This document shows, one piece after another, positions 40,648-50,078 of a DNA stretch of 64,000 bases. The translations under genes were made by a program, and so were the position numbers. The notes beneath the pieces are model-generated. The model searched no databases, had not been told where the DNA came from, and saw only the letters and a list, made by a program, of their open reading frames with translations. Every line of letters starts with the position of its first letter. The stretch's first letter is position 1. This DNA comes from Methylobacterium sp. Its GTDB lineage: Bacteria; Pseudomonadota; Alphaproteobacteria; Rhizobiales; Beijerinckiaceae. The stretch lies in NCBI GenBank assembly GCA_013823325.1, contig PNLY01000010.1, forward strand, positions 33,258-97,257. The letters run 5' to 3'.

Positions 40648-42528
40648 TCAGGCCGAACGGGCCAGAGCATCCGGACGCACGACGCTCAGGCGCGCGGAGC
40701 CCTGCTCGCCGCCGATCTTGAACGTTGCGACCAGCCCGTTGAGCCGCTGGATCTGGTCGGAGAGCGAGGTCGCCGACGCGGCGCTCTCCTCGGCCAGCGC
40801 CGCGTTCGCTTGCGTCATCTCGTCCATATGGGCGACGGTCTGGCTCATCTCGTCGATGCCGTTGGCCTGCTCGGCCGAGGCCGTCGAGATCTCGGAGACC
40901 GTGGCCGAGACCCGCTTCGACGATTCGACGATCCGGCCGAGCACCTCGCCCGCCTGCCTGACCAGGCTGACGCCCTGATCGACCTTGGCGCCCGATTCGC
41001 TGATCAGGGCAGTGATGTCCCGGGCGGCCTCGCCCGAACGCTGCGCCAGGGTGCGGACCTCCGAGGCGACGACAGCGAACCCCTTGCCGGCATCGCCGGC
41101 GCGGGCGGCTTCCACTGCCGCATTGAGAGCCAGCAGGTTGGTTTGGAAAGCGATCTCGTCGATCACCGAGGTGATGGCGGCGATCTTCCTCGACGCTTGC
41201 TCGATCTGCGTCATCGCCGCGATCGCATCGCCGACGATGGCGCCGCCCTGCTCTGCGATCTGCGTGGCCTCGCTGGCGAGCGTCGCGGCCTGCCGGGACG
41301 AGCTGGCGGAGGCCTTCACCGAGGCCGCCAGTTCCTCGGTCGTCGCCGCAGTCTCCTCCAGCGAGGAGGCCTGCTCCTCGGTGCGCTTGGAGAGATCGTC
41401 GGCGCCCATATTGATCTCGTACGCCGAGGTGCCGACCTCGGAGGCGGTGGTCTGGATCGTCCTGACCGTCTCCGCCAGCCGGTTGACGGCACGGTTGAAG
41501 TCGTCGCGCAGCTTCTGGTAGTCGGCAGCGACCTGATCGCCGATGCGATAGGTCAGGTCGCCCTGCGCCAGCAGGTCGAGCCCGTTGGCGAGCAGGGTGA
41601 CGACCTGCTGCTGCTCCTTGGCCAGTTGCTCGCGCTCGGCTTCGGCGCGGCGCCGTTCCGCTTCGTTCTTTTCGCGCTCGGCGGCGGCCCTATGATCCTG
41701 TTCGCTTGCCTGCGCCTCGAGGCGCTTCATCTCGAGCCCGTTCTCCTTGAAGACGAGCACGGTCTTGGCCATCAGTCCGACCTCGTCCCGGCGCTGGCTG
41801 CCCTCGACGGCGGTATCGAAATCGCCGCCCGCGAGCTTGTCCATCGCGCCGCGCAGGCGCGCCAGCGGGCCGGTGATCGTCTTGTCCGACATCAGCAGCG
41901 CGAGCCCGATGCCGAGCAGGATGCCGGCGAGGCTCAGCCCCATCATCAACCTGATGGTGAAATTGACGTCGTCCGTCGTCCCGTTCGAGGCGTCGTCGAG
42001 CTCCTTCAGTATTCTGGTATTGAGCGCGATGATGGCATCGACCATTGCGGTGACCTGGGCATCCGCCGTATCCAGGATTTCCAGCGCCTTGGCATTCTCA
42101 TCACGGGCGCCCAAAACGACGGCCTTGTCGAGCGTGGCCTTGAGCACCTGCGTTTCGGCGAGGATGCGCTCATACTCAGCCTTCTTCACCGGCAATTTGG
42201 CAATGGCGTTTTGCAAATGCTGCACGGCCATCTTGTAGCTCGCGCCCATCTGAGCCACGCCGTCTGCAACCCCTTTCGAGCCTGCCGGATAGGCAACGAC
42301 CTTATAAGTCTGCGCCAGCATATCGTTGACGCTCCGGCTCCCTCGTCCCGAAGCGTAAATGGCGGCCGGCGCTGTAGCGAGCATCTCGCTATAGACAGCA
42401 TCGGCGCGGGCGAGCTCCCGGCTGATGAAGAAAGACGCTGCTAGCCCGATCAGGCCGACGAGAGTGACGGCCGCGGCGATCTTGGTGCCGATACGGATAT
42501 TGCTCAGATTGAATGCAGAGATGGCCAT
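40648..42528 (-). CDS. Methyl-accepting chemotaxis protein
   Basis: ATG 42528 gives 626 residues. A membrane helix at about 17-36, a periplasmic four-helix-bundle ligand domain (about 37-190) and a second helix ([20 protein letters not shown]) are followed by HAMP (about 212-265). The signalling domain has the receptor hairpin tip ([37 protein letters not shown]). The receptor would signal to CheA/CheW. No other chemotaxis gene is adjacent. Confidence 0.92.
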   Translation of the reverse strand: MAISAFNLSNIRIGTKIAAAVTLVGLIGLAASFFISRELARADAVYSEMLATAPAAIYASGRGSRSVNDMLAQTYKVVAYPAGSKGVADGVAQMGASYKMAVQHLQNAIAKLPVKKAEYERILAETQVLKATLDKAVVLGARDENAKALEILDTADAQVTAMVDAIIALNTRILKELDDASNGTTDDVNFTIRLMMGLSLAGILLGIGLALLMSDKTITGPLARLRGAMDKLAGGDFDTAVEGSQRRDEVGLMAKTVLVFKENGLEMKRLEAQASEQDHRAAAEREKNEAERRRAEAEREQLAKEQQQVVTLLANGLDLLAQGDLTYRIGDQVAADYQKLRDDFNRAVNRLAETVRTIQTTASEVGTSAYEINMGADDLSKRTEEQASSLEETAATTEELAASVKASASSSRQAATLASEATQIAEQGGAIVGDAIAAMTQIEQASRKIAAITSVIDEIAFQTNLLALNAAVEAARAGDAGKGFAVVASEVRTLAQRSGEAARDITALISESGAKVDQGVSLVRQAGEVLGRIVESSKRVSATVSEISTASAEQANGIDEMSQTVAHMDEMTQANAALAEESAASATSLSDQIQRLNGLVATFKIGGEQGSARLSVVRPDALARSA

Positions 42529-43083
42529 GATGTCCAACACCCAAGGATGACGAGAAAAACCCTGGGCTGACAAAGTAAATAAATGCCAAATTTTTCAGTA
42601 TAGACAAAAAAATTCCGCCATCGACAAAATAAAGCGATGACGGAATTGATAGTTATCTACAATCATTGATCACCGAAGCGATCAAATCTCAAAAGATCTA
42701 TCACTAAGTCGTTTTGACCGGTGCAGGACGGGAGGCACCATGCGGCCAGTCAAATCAATAGAGCTATTTGATAAGCTGGGACCGCGCCGCCTCCCGTGCG
42801 TCGCCCACGCCGTGGAGAGGTGCAGCCCCAGCTTACAGTTCGAGCATGGAGGAAGAGCCGCGCTGCCGATATCCGGAATGCGAAGGGAGTTATCCGGAAA
42901 GCGAAATTGGGCATCCCGGCCTCCACGACGGCGACTTCCGCAGTCGTGGGGCGGTGACGCACAGGGCGGCGAGAAGCCCGCCCCCGCCCCGATATCGCCA
43001 CATTTGCCGCCTGATACGACTAAAGTCGCTCGTCCCGACAGATTCGCCTGCCGATCACGGAACACCGAAGCTGTGAAGATCGC
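42529..43083. other. Intergenic region, chemoreceptor to AraC gene
   Basis: About 555 bases with no credible gene. The first 120 bases near the chemoreceptor start are AT-rich and hold the inverted repeat listed separately. It should contain divergent promoters, but none is clear enough to name. Confidence 0.5.
42611..42647 (-). terminator. Inverted repeat, terminator-like on the minus strand
   Basis: AATTCCGcCATCG and CGATGaCGGAATT pair over 12 of 13 positions with an 11-base loop, followed on the minus strand by a T-run. It lies upstream of the chemoreceptor, so it may end an unseen transcript or form part of the leader. Confidence 0.5.
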
Positions 43084-44091
43084 ATGACGCAGCAGACGAG
43101 CCAGCATCACCTCGATCACGGTGAGCAGGATGATCTGTTGGCGCGCCATAATCGTTTCCTGACCGACAGCGCTGCCGCTGCGTGCAGGCAGACGATCCTC
43201 TTCGAGCGCCAGGATTTCCTCGAGCCACTCGACCGGGCCGAGCCTTTTCGCATGTCGATCAACTCCGTCCTGCTCGACGATGTCCGCATCAGCGCCGTCA
43301 GGACCAGCGGCCACCGCGTCCGTCTCGTCGAGGACGAGAACATCACCCTGCTGCTGCCCTGGACCGGAACGATCGAGACCGACGACATCGGCCGCCGGAT
43401 CGAGGCGAGGACGGAGTCGATGCTGATCCCGACGCCGGGGCCGCGCACCACCATCTGCGAGCCCGGCTATCTCGGACTCGTGGTCCAATTGCCGCTGACG
43501 CGGCTGCGCAGCGCCGCCGCCCTCAATCCGGACGATCGCTGGCGTCCGGACGGGCAGGCGCCGGGGGTGGTGAGCGCCGCCGCCGGGCAAGGCGCGGCGC
43601 TGAGCCGCTATCTGCGCCATCTTGCTTCAGAGCTCGACCAGTCGGACGCGCTGCTCGTCGCGCGCGGTGCCGCCAAGGCGGCGACGATGATGGTGACCGA
43701 ATTGCTCGGGGCCGCCTGGCAGGCAGCGACGGTGGGCTCCGAAGCCCACCCCCGCTCCGCCGGCCGATACCAGGTCGAGATCGCCGAAGAGATCATGCGC
43801 GCGAAATCCGGCGATCCGCTCTCGATCACGGCGCTCGCCGCCAGGGTCGGCGTCAGCACGCGCTCGCTGCAGCTCGCATTCCGTCAGTATCGCGGGATGG
43901 GGCCGCGCCAGATCCTCGAGGATTTCCGCCTCGACGCCGCCCACGCCCGGCTCTTCGCCGCCGCCCCCGGCGACAACGTCACCCGGATCGCGCTCGACTG
44001 CGGCGTTACCCATCTCGGCCGCTTCGCCACGCGCTACCGCGCCCGCTTCGGCGAGACGCCGCTGGCGACCCTGCGCCGCCGCCGCAGCTGA
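43084..44091 (+). CDS. AraC-family transcription regulator
   Basis: A 335-residue protein. Residues 40-200 resemble the AraC_binding_2 domain (VLLDDVRISAVRTSGHRVRL, ITLLLPWTG). Residues 225-335 form the double helix-turn-helix: SITALAARVGVSTRSLQLAFRQY then NVTRIALDCGVTHLGRFATRYRARFGETP. Ligand and targets are unknown. The neighbours on both sides are divergent or unrelated, so no regulon is suggested. Confidence 0.87.
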   Translation: MTQQTSQHHLDHGEQDDLLARHNRFLTDSAAAACRQTILFERQDFLEPLDRAEPFRMSINSVLLDDVRISAVRTSGHRVRLVEDENITLLLPWTGTIETDDIGRRIEARTESMLIPTPGPRTTICEPGYLGLVVQLPLTRLRSAAALNPDDRWRPDGQAPGVVSAAAGQGAALSRYLRHLASELDQSDALLVARGAAKAATMMVTELLGAAWQAATVGSEAHPRSAGRYQVEIAEEIMRAKSGDPLSITALAARVGVSTRSLQLAFRQYRGMGPRQILEDFRLDAAHARLFAAAPGDNVTRIALDCGVTHLGRFATRYRARFGETPLATLRRRRS

Positions 44092-44260
44092 CGAGACTGG
44101 CTCGAACGACTGGCGGTCTGGCTGACAGACAATGTCAGCAATCATCCCCACCACCCGGTGCGGCGCCATGATCGCGCCACCCTCGCCCCTAGATTGACGC
44201 ATCCCCGAACGGCGCAGCCGCGATCGACCGCGGCGCGCCCGTCCCTGGAGACCTGATCCG

Positions 44261-45424
44261 ATGATCGTGCGTTCCGTGCTCGTAACCCCGCTGCTGCTGG
44301 CGCTCGCCGGCCCGGCCGTTGCCCAGACCGCACCGGCGGCCCCGGAGCCGGCCGCGCCGGGCAAGGCTCCCGACGCCTGCCGCCTGCTGCCGCAGGCCGA
44401 TCTGGAGGCGCTCTTCCCCGGCCGCGCGATCACCGCTAAGGGCCCGACACTGAGCGCGATCCATCGCGGCCCGCAATATGCCGAGAGCTGCATGTATTCG
44501 GTGAAGCTGCCGAGCCCGACCTCGAAGCTCGAATTCGCGCGCTTCGCCTCGCTCACGGTGATCCGCTGGGATGGCGTCGCCAAGGGCCGCGAGACCCCGG
44601 CGCAGGCCTTCGCCTCGATCAAGGCCTCGCGAGAGAAACTCACCGCCGATCCCAAGATCACGCTCAAGCTCGAACCGGTCAGCGGCGTCGGCGACGAGGC
44701 CTTTCAGGAGACCAGCTCCTCCAGCGTGGTGGTCCGCGCCCGCAAGGACGACCTGATCTATGCCGTCTCGCTCGACCTCTACTCCGAGCAGACCGCACCG
44801 AACGCGCTCGCTCTGGCGAAACAGGCAGCGGCGCGCTGGCAGGGCGGCACCGGCATGGTGGACGCGCCCCAGCAGGTCGCTGCCAACAGCGCCGTGACCG
44901 TATCGGCCGACACCCGCCCCTCCTCGGTCGCCCCGGCCGATCAGTGGCCGGACGCCTGTGCCCTGCTGACGCCGGAGGAGGTCAAGGCCACCTTCCCTGG
45001 CATGACCATCAGCGACCCCCGCAAGCTGATGGGCAAGATCACCCATGAGAGCCGCGAAAACCGGCAGGAGGCGCTGCCGAACCCGATAGGCTGCCAGTTC
45101 GACGCCAAGCGCACCGTCGAGAAGGACGGCAAGCGCACAGTCGAGCTGAACCAGATCCATGTCAGCGTGCGCAACGTCGCGGCCACCGAAGAGCTGTCGA
45201 AGCGCTGGTTCCAGAGCGCGATCAAGGTCTCGGAAGCCAGGACGCCGGTCGCAGACCTCGGCGACGAGGCGGCGCTCGACATCATGAACCGCATCCATAT
45301 CCGCCAGGGCCTGACAACGGTCGAAGTCCGAGTCTCGGGCGGCGAGCGCGACCAGGCCCTCCACGATCAAGCCAAGGCGCGCGTCGGCAAGCTCGCCAAG
45401 ATCGTCGCAGCGCGGCTGAAATAG
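44261..45424 (+). CDS. Secreted protein with two homologous domains
   Basis: A 387-residue protein with a signal peptide (residues 1-22, ending AVAQ). Two copies of one domain are visible: DACRLLPQADLEALFPGRAIT at about 39 and DACALLTPEEVKATFPGMTIS at about 230. Each has a conserved Cys near its start and a later one (AESCMYS, IGCQFD), and a GDEA motif (GVGDEAFQE, LGDEAALD). A Pro/Ala-rich linker precedes the first copy. The pattern is like DUF3558-type periplasmic proteins. Function unknown. Confidence 0.72.
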   Translation: MIVRSVLVTPLLLALAGPAVAQTAPAAPEPAAPGKAPDACRLLPQADLEALFPGRAITAKGPTLSAIHRGPQYAESCMYSVKLPSPTSKLEFARFASLTVIRWDGVAKGRETPAQAFASIKASREKLTADPKITLKLEPVSGVGDEAFQETSSSSVVVRARKDDLIYAVSLDLYSEQTAPNALALAKQAAARWQGGTGMVDAPQQVAANSAVTVSADTRPSSVAPADQWPDACALLTPEEVKATFPGMTISDPRKLMGKITHESRENRQEALPNPIGCQFDAKRTVEKDGKRTVELNQIHVSVRNVAATEELSKRWFQSAIKVSEARTPVADLGDEAALDIMNRIHIRQGLTTVEVRVSGGERDQALHDQAKARVGKLAKIVAARLK

Positions 45425-45482
45425 CGTGCGGTCGCGGCTCGGCTGCTGATAGGGAGAGCCCGATCAGCAGAAGGCTACGCCG

Positions 45483-46127
45483 ATGACCGAACGTTTCACC
45501 GAGATTCTCCGCCAGGCCAGCCAGCCGGCCTGGTCGCAGTCCGTCGGCCACCGCTTCGTCCGCGAATTGCTCGACGGATCGGTGTCCGACGCGGTCATGG
45601 TCCGCTACCTCGTCCAGGATCATCGCTTCATCGACAGCTTCCTGACCCTGCTCGGCGGCGCGCTCGCCAGTGCAGACAGCTTCGAGGCCCGCATCCGCTT
45701 CGGTCGCTTCATCGGCATGGTCAGCGGCGAGGAGAACACCTATTTCCTGCGGTCCTTCGAGGCGCTCGGCGTCAGCGAGCAGGATCGGACGGCGCCGCCC
45801 GACAGCCAAGCCACCGCCGGCTTCAAGGCGATCATGCGCGAGGCCGCCGCGACGCGCTCCTATGCCGCCGCCCTCTCCGTGCTGGTCGTGGCCGAATGGC
45901 TCTATCTCGACTGGGCGCAGCAGGCCTCGCAGCCGCTGCCGGCGAACTTCATCCACGCCGAATGGGTCACCCTGCACGACAATTCCGACTTCCGCGATTT
46001 CGTCGGCTTCCTGCGCAGCGAGCTCGACCGCGTCGGCCCAGGCGAAGCGGAAACGAGCCGCGACTTCTTCCTGCGCACGGTGGCGCTGGAGAAGGCTTTC
46101 TTCGACTCGGCCTATGACGAGGCCTGA
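45483..46127 (+). CDS. tenA: TenA-family thiaminase II-like protein
   Basis: A 214-residue TenA-like protein: HRFVRELLDGSVSDAVMVRYLVQDHRFID, FFLRTVALEKAFFDSAYDEA at the end (conserved Glu203). Family TenA hydrolyses degraded pyrimidine precursors of thiamine to HMP. Asp46 and Tyr141 are present. The position of the usual Cys nucleophile, four before Tyr141, is Ala137 with Glu138 next to it, as in the Cys-lacking TenA branch. It lies before a TPP riboswitch and transporter genes, but upstream of the switch itself. Confidence 0.82.
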   Translation: MTERFTEILRQASQPAWSQSVGHRFVRELLDGSVSDAVMVRYLVQDHRFIDSFLTLLGGALASADSFEARIRFGRFIGMVSGEENTYFLRSFEALGVSEQDRTAPPDSQATAGFKAIMREAAATRSYAAALSVLVVAEWLYLDWAQQASQPLPANFIHAEWVTLHDNSDFRDFVGFLRSELDRVGPGEAETSRDFFLRTVALEKAFFDSAYDEA

Positions 46128-46193
46128 GCCGCGAGCTGCGGCCTGAGACAGGCGTGACAGGCGCAAGCCTTTCTGCCACAAGCGCTTACGAGA

Positions 46194-46271
46194 GACGGGG
46201 GCGTTCGCCGGGAGGCGAGCTGAGAAGCACCCTTCGAACCTGAACCAGATCATGCTGGCGGAGGGAGTCGC
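46194..46271 (+). promoter_or_regulatory. TPP riboswitch (THI box)
   Basis: Key conserved segments are CTGAGA at 46220-46225, ACCCTT then GAACCTGA at 46236-46243, and GCGGAGGGAGTC at the 3' end, the TPP-aptamer arrangement. It is in the leader of the thiX-thiY genes and should turn them off when TPP is abundant. Confidence 0.9.
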
Positions 46272-46328
46272 TCGGGGCAGCCTCGCAAACGCTTGTCCCC
46301 GCGCCGCCTTCCACCGGAAAGGCGGACC

Positions 46329-47123
46329 TTGACGACGCAGGGCGCGACAGAGCGGCACTCGGCTTCCGCGAGGCCTATGGTGGCCCCGCTCGCCGCTGCC
46401 CTGCGCACGATTCTCGTCCTGCTCCTGGCGTGGCAAGGCGCGGTCCTTCTGTTCCAGCCGCCGCGCTACATCCTGCCCTCGCCGCTCGACGTCGCGCTGG
46501 CCTTCCAGCGCCAGCCCGGATTGCTCTTCAGCCATAGCCTGACCACCATCGCCGAGATGGCGCTCGGCTTCGTGCTGGGATCGCTATTCGGGGCGCTGAC
46601 GGCGCTCGCCATTGTCGCGCTGCCGCGGTTCGGCCGCTTGCTCTGGCCGGTGCTGCTCGTGCTGCAGGCCTTCCCGGTCTTCGTCATCGCGCCGCTGCTG
46701 GTCGTCTGGTTCGGCTTCGGCATGGGCTCGAAGGTGATCATGGCGACGATCATCATCTTCTTTCCGGTCGCCTCCGCCTTCACCGATGGCCTGCGCCGCA
46801 CCGATCCCGAGCTGATCGATGCCACCGCGCTGACCTCGGCGACCCATTGGCAGACGCTGCGCTATGTCCGCCTGCCACTCGCCATGCCCGCTCTGCTCAC
46901 GGGCCTCAGGGTCGCGGCTCCGCTGGCGCCGCTCGGCGCCGTGATCGGCGAATGGGTCGGCGCCTCGGCCGGGCTCGGCTTCGTCATGGTCCAGGCCAAT
47001 GCCCGCATGCAGACCGACACGGTCTTCGCCGCGATGACCGTGCTCGCCGTGCTCAGCCTCGCCCTGCGCCATCTCGTCGACGCGCTCGGCCCGCGCCTCC
47101 TCCCCTGGGCGAGCGAGCCATGA
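46329..47123 (+). CDS. thiX: ABC transporter permease of pyrimidine/thiamine uptake (ThiX-like)
   Basis: About 264 residues from TTG 46329; TTG 46293 and ATG 46377 are alternatives. Six membrane helices are visible and the EAA-loop region reads LPLAMPALLTGLRVAAPLAPLGAVIGEW. With the TPP riboswitch upstream and a NMT1-type binding protein downstream (ATGA overlap), it is the permease of a thiamine-precursor (HMP or formyl-aminopyrimidine) importer. No ATPase gene is adjacent. Confidence 0.85.
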   Translation: MTTQGATERHSASARPMVAPLAAALRTILVLLLAWQGAVLLFQPPRYILPSPLDVALAFQRQPGLLFSHSLTTIAEMALGFVLGSLFGALTALAIVALPRFGRLLWPVLLVLQAFPVFVIAPLLVVWFGFGMGSKVIMATIIIFFPVASAFTDGLRRTDPELIDATALTSATHWQTLRYVRLPLAMPALLTGLRVAAPLAPLGAVIGEWVGASAGLGFVMVQANARMQTDTVFAAMTVLAVLSLALRHLVDALGPRLLPWASEP

Positions 47124-48127
47124 TGCGATTCCGTTTCAAGCCGATCCCGCAGAAGGATTTTCGCCCGATGACCCTGAGCTCCCTGACCAGACGCGCCCTC
47201 CTCGCCACCGGCCTTGCTCTGGCCGCCGGCTTCGCCAGCCCGGCCCGCGCCGCCGACAAGCTCACGGTCATGCTCGAATGGTTCGTCAATCCGGACCATG
47301 CGCCGCTGGTGGTCGCTGAGAAGCTCGGCCTGTTCAAGGAAGCCGGCCTGGAAGTCACCATGGTGCCGCCTTCCGACCCTTCGGCCGTGCCGCGCCTCGT
47401 CGCTGCCGGCCAGGCCGATATCGGCATCCACTACCAGCCCAATCTCTATCTCGACCATGCCGCCGGCATCCCGATCGTCCGCGTCGGTACCTTGGTCGAG
47501 ACGCCGCTCAACAGCGTCATCGTCAAGGCCGACGGTCCGATCAAGAGCCTCGCCGACCTTAAGGGCAAGACGATCGGCTATGCCGTCTCCGGCACCGAGA
47601 CCACCCTGCTCGGCCAGATGCTGGCCAAGGCCGGCCTCAAGCTCGACGACGTCAAGCTGGTCAACGTCAACTTCGCGCTCTCGGCCGCGCTGATCGGCGG
47701 CAAAGTCGATGCCACCCTCGGCGGCTACCGCAATTTCGAGCTGACGCAGATGAAACTCGAAGGCCATCCCGGCACCGCCTTCTATCCCGAGGAGCACGGC
47801 GTTCCCGCCTATGACGAGCTGATCCTGATCACCCGCCGCGAGTCCGTCGGTGACAGCCGCCTGCCCCGCTTCCTCGACGCCATCGAGAAGGCGGCGCTCT
47901 ACCTCACCAACCACCCGCAGGAGGCCTGGAAGCTCTTCATCGCCGCCCATCCCGACCTCGACGACGCCCTCAACCGCCAGGCCTGGATCGACACGCTACC
48001 GCGCTTCGCCAAGCGCCCGCGCGCCCTCGACCAGGGCCGCTATGAGCGCTTCGGCGCCTTCCTCGTCGAGCGCGGCCTGATCCAGAAGGCCCCGGCGCTC
48101 GCCGAGATCGCCAGCGAAGTGAAGTAG
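47120..48127 (+). CDS. thiY: Thiamine-precursor ABC transporter substrate-binding protein (ThiY-like)
   Basis: 335 residues from ATG 47120, which overlaps the permease stop; ATG 47168 is possible. The signal sequence has a twin-arginine-like LTRRALLATG and ends PARA. The mature part is NMT1/ThiY-like: LEWFVNPDHAPLVVAEKLGLFKEAGLEV, PRLVAAGQADIGIHYQPNL and GGKVDATLGGYRNFE. It would bind HMP or its derivatives in the periplasm. Confidence 0.86.
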   Translation: MMRFRFKPIPQKDFRPMTLSSLTRRALLATGLALAAGFASPARAADKLTVMLEWFVNPDHAPLVVAEKLGLFKEAGLEVTMVPPSDPSAVPRLVAAGQADIGIHYQPNLYLDHAAGIPIVRVGTLVETPLNSVIVKADGPIKSLADLKGKTIGYAVSGTETTLLGQMLAKAGLKLDDVKLVNVNFALSAALIGGKVDATLGGYRNFELTQMKLEGHPGTAFYPEEHGVPAYDELILITRRESVGDSRLPRFLDAIEKAALYLTNHPQEAWKLFIAAHPDLDDALNRQAWIDTLPRFAKRPRALDQGRYERFGAFLVERGLIQKAPALAEIASEVK

Positions 48128-48305
48128 CGGGCGAAACACGGCGGCGGCCCTCGACAGCCGCCGCGCCCCATCCCGCGTCCACATCAGGGCGGCTCTGTGC
48201 AGTTGGCTCTGGGTTTACAGCCGATCGCGATGCTATGAGCCGACTTCGCAGTCACCCGGCAGGCCTTCGCCGGTGATCTCGGCTGCGCCCGGTGAAATCA
48301 ACCGT

Positions 48306-49529
48306 ATGAACGTCAGCCAGCCGATCGCCCAGACCCGCCGCGCCGACCTGCCGGTGCTGTTCGTGCTCAGCGCGACGCATCTGCTCAACGACATGATCCA
48401 ATCGCTGATTCCGGCGATCTACCCGATCATCAAGACGGCTTACGCGCTCGATTTCGGCCAGATCGGCCTGATCACGCTGACCTTCCAGATCACCGCCTCG
48501 CTGCTGCAGCCGGTCGTCGGCGCCTATACCGACAAGAACCCGATGCCCTATTCGATGGTCGTCGGCATGGGCTGCACGCTGACCGGGCTGATCGGCCTCG
48601 CCTATGCCGGCAGCTATGCGCTGCTGCTGATCTCGGCGGCCTGCGTCGGCCTCGGCTCGTCGATCTTCCATCCCGAGGCGACCCGCATGGCCCGCAATGC
48701 CTCGGGCGGCCAGCAGGGGCTGGCGCAAGGCATCTTCCAAGTCGGCGGCCAGAGCGGCGGCGCGCTCGGCCCGCTGCTCGCCGCCTTCATCATCGTGCCG
48801 CGCGGCCAGACCAGCGTCGCCTGGTTCTCGGCCGCGGCCCTGCTCGCCATGATCCTGATGGTCTGGACGGCGCGCCGCTATGCCGAGCTGAGCAAGGCAG
48901 CCGCTGCCGCCGCGGCAGCCAAGCCGGCGAAAGTCGCGGCAGCCGCACCTGCGACGCCCGCGCACACCAGGGCACAGATCGCCTTCGCGATCACCATCCT
49001 GGTGATCCTGCTGTTCTCGAAGAACGCCTATTCGTCGAGCTTCAGCTCCTATTACACCTTCTATCTGATCGGGAAGTTCGGCGTCTCGGTGCAGGGCTCG
49101 CAGCTGATGCTGTTCCTCTTCCTCGCCGCCGCCGCCGTCGGCGCGCTCGCCGGCGGCATCATCGGCGACAGGGTCGGCCGCAACCGCATCCTCTGGTTCT
49201 CGATCCTCGGCGCCCTGCCCTTCTCGCTGATCCTGCCCTTCGCCGACCTGTTCTGGACCGGCGTGCTGACCGTGGTGATCAACCTGATCATGGCGAGCTC
49301 CTTCGCCGCCATCCTGATCTACGCGATGGAGCTGATGCCGGGCCGGATCGGCCTGATCGGCGGGCTGTTCTACGGCCTCTCCTTCGGCCTCGGCGGGCTC
49401 GCGGCGGCGATCCTCGGCGAGGTCGCCGACTGGATCGGCATCGAGGCGGTCTACCGGATCTGCGCCTTCCTGCCGGCAATCGGGCTGCTGGCGTGGTTCC
49501 TGCCCAAGGTCGAGCACCGGCGGGGATAG
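48306..49529 (+). CDS. MFS transporter, fosmidomycin-resistance (Fsr) type
   Basis: ATG 48306 gives 407 residues with about 12 membrane helices. LLNDMIQSLIPAIYPIIK, LGSSIFHPEATRMAR and FFQVGGQSGGALGPLLAAF-like elements (observed: IFQVGGQSGGALGP) are the Fsr family features. The central loop is Ala/Lys-rich. Fsr proteins export fosmidomycin-like compounds. Promoter is in the 178-base gap after thiY. Confidence 0.85.
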   Translation: MNVSQPIAQTRRADLPVLFVLSATHLLNDMIQSLIPAIYPIIKTAYALDFGQIGLITLTFQITASLLQPVVGAYTDKNPMPYSMVVGMGCTLTGLIGLAYAGSYALLLISAACVGLGSSIFHPEATRMARNASGGQQGLAQGIFQVGGQSGGALGPLLAAFIIVPRGQTSVAWFSAAALLAMILMVWTARRYAELSKAAAAAAAAKPAKVAAAAPATPAHTRAQIAFAITILVILLFSKNAYSSSFSSYYTFYLIGKFGVSVQGSQLMLFLFLAAAAVGALAGGIIGDRVGRNRILWFSILGALPFSLILPFADLFWTGVLTVVINLIMASSFAAILIYAMELMPGRIGLIGGLFYGLSFGLGGLAAAILGEVADWIGIEAVYRICAFLPAIGLLAWFLPKVEHRRG

Positions 49530-49633
49530 AATCCGCTACTGCGCCAGCGCGAGCAGGATCGCGCCATTCAGGCGGGCAGACCACGCTGCGGCATATCGCT
49601 TGCCGCAAGGCCAACGACAGAAAGCGATTTTCA

Positions 49634-49960
49634 ATGATCTACGAAATGCGCGTCTATCGCTGCCTGCCCGGCCGGCTGCCGGCTTTGCTCGACCGCTTCG
49701 AGAAGGCCACGCTGAAGCTGTGGGACAAGCACGGCATCCGGCCAGCCGGCTTCTTCACCACGCTGATCGGGGCGTCCAATCAGGAGCTGACCTATTTCCT
49801 GGCCTGGGAATCGCTCGCCGAGCGCGAGACGAAATGGACGGCGTTCGCGACCGACCCGGACTGGGCCGAGGCACGCACCAGGAGCGAAGCGGACGGCGAG
49901 ATTATTGAGAACATCGTCAGCCAGATTTTGGCGCCCACGGCCTTCTCCGCGGTCAAGTAA
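49634..49960 (+). CDS. NIPSNAP-family protein
   Basis: ATG 49634 gives 108 residues. MIYEMRVYRCLPGRLPALLDRFEKATL and FFTTLIGASNQELTYFLAWESLAERETKW match the NIPSNAP fold (ferredoxin-like, dimeric). Function in bacteria is not settled. Standing alone between the MFS gene and the MscS gene. Confidence 0.83.
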   Translation: MIYEMRVYRCLPGRLPALLDRFEKATLKLWDKHGIRPAGFFTTLIGASNQELTYFLAWESLAERETKWTAFATDPDWAEARTRSEADGEIIENIVSQILAPTAFSAVK

Positions 49961-50078
49961 GCACCCGGCAGACCGCTGCTTTCGCCAAAACAATAGCGGC
50001 AAGGACGATGCCGCCCTTGCCGTCAGCTGAGTCGAAGCCTTTGCGGTTCCGATGCCTGAACGCAGGCAGAAGACCAGC

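Noticed and set aside
40282-42444. Long plus-strand open frame opposite the chemoreceptor
   Set aside because: The minus strand encodes a complete chemoreceptor with a standard signalling tip. The plus frame has no start context and a shadow composition.
42682-43083. Coding frames in the gap before the AraC gene
   Set aside because: Short frames exist on both strands, but none has a start site, domain or neighbour coupling.
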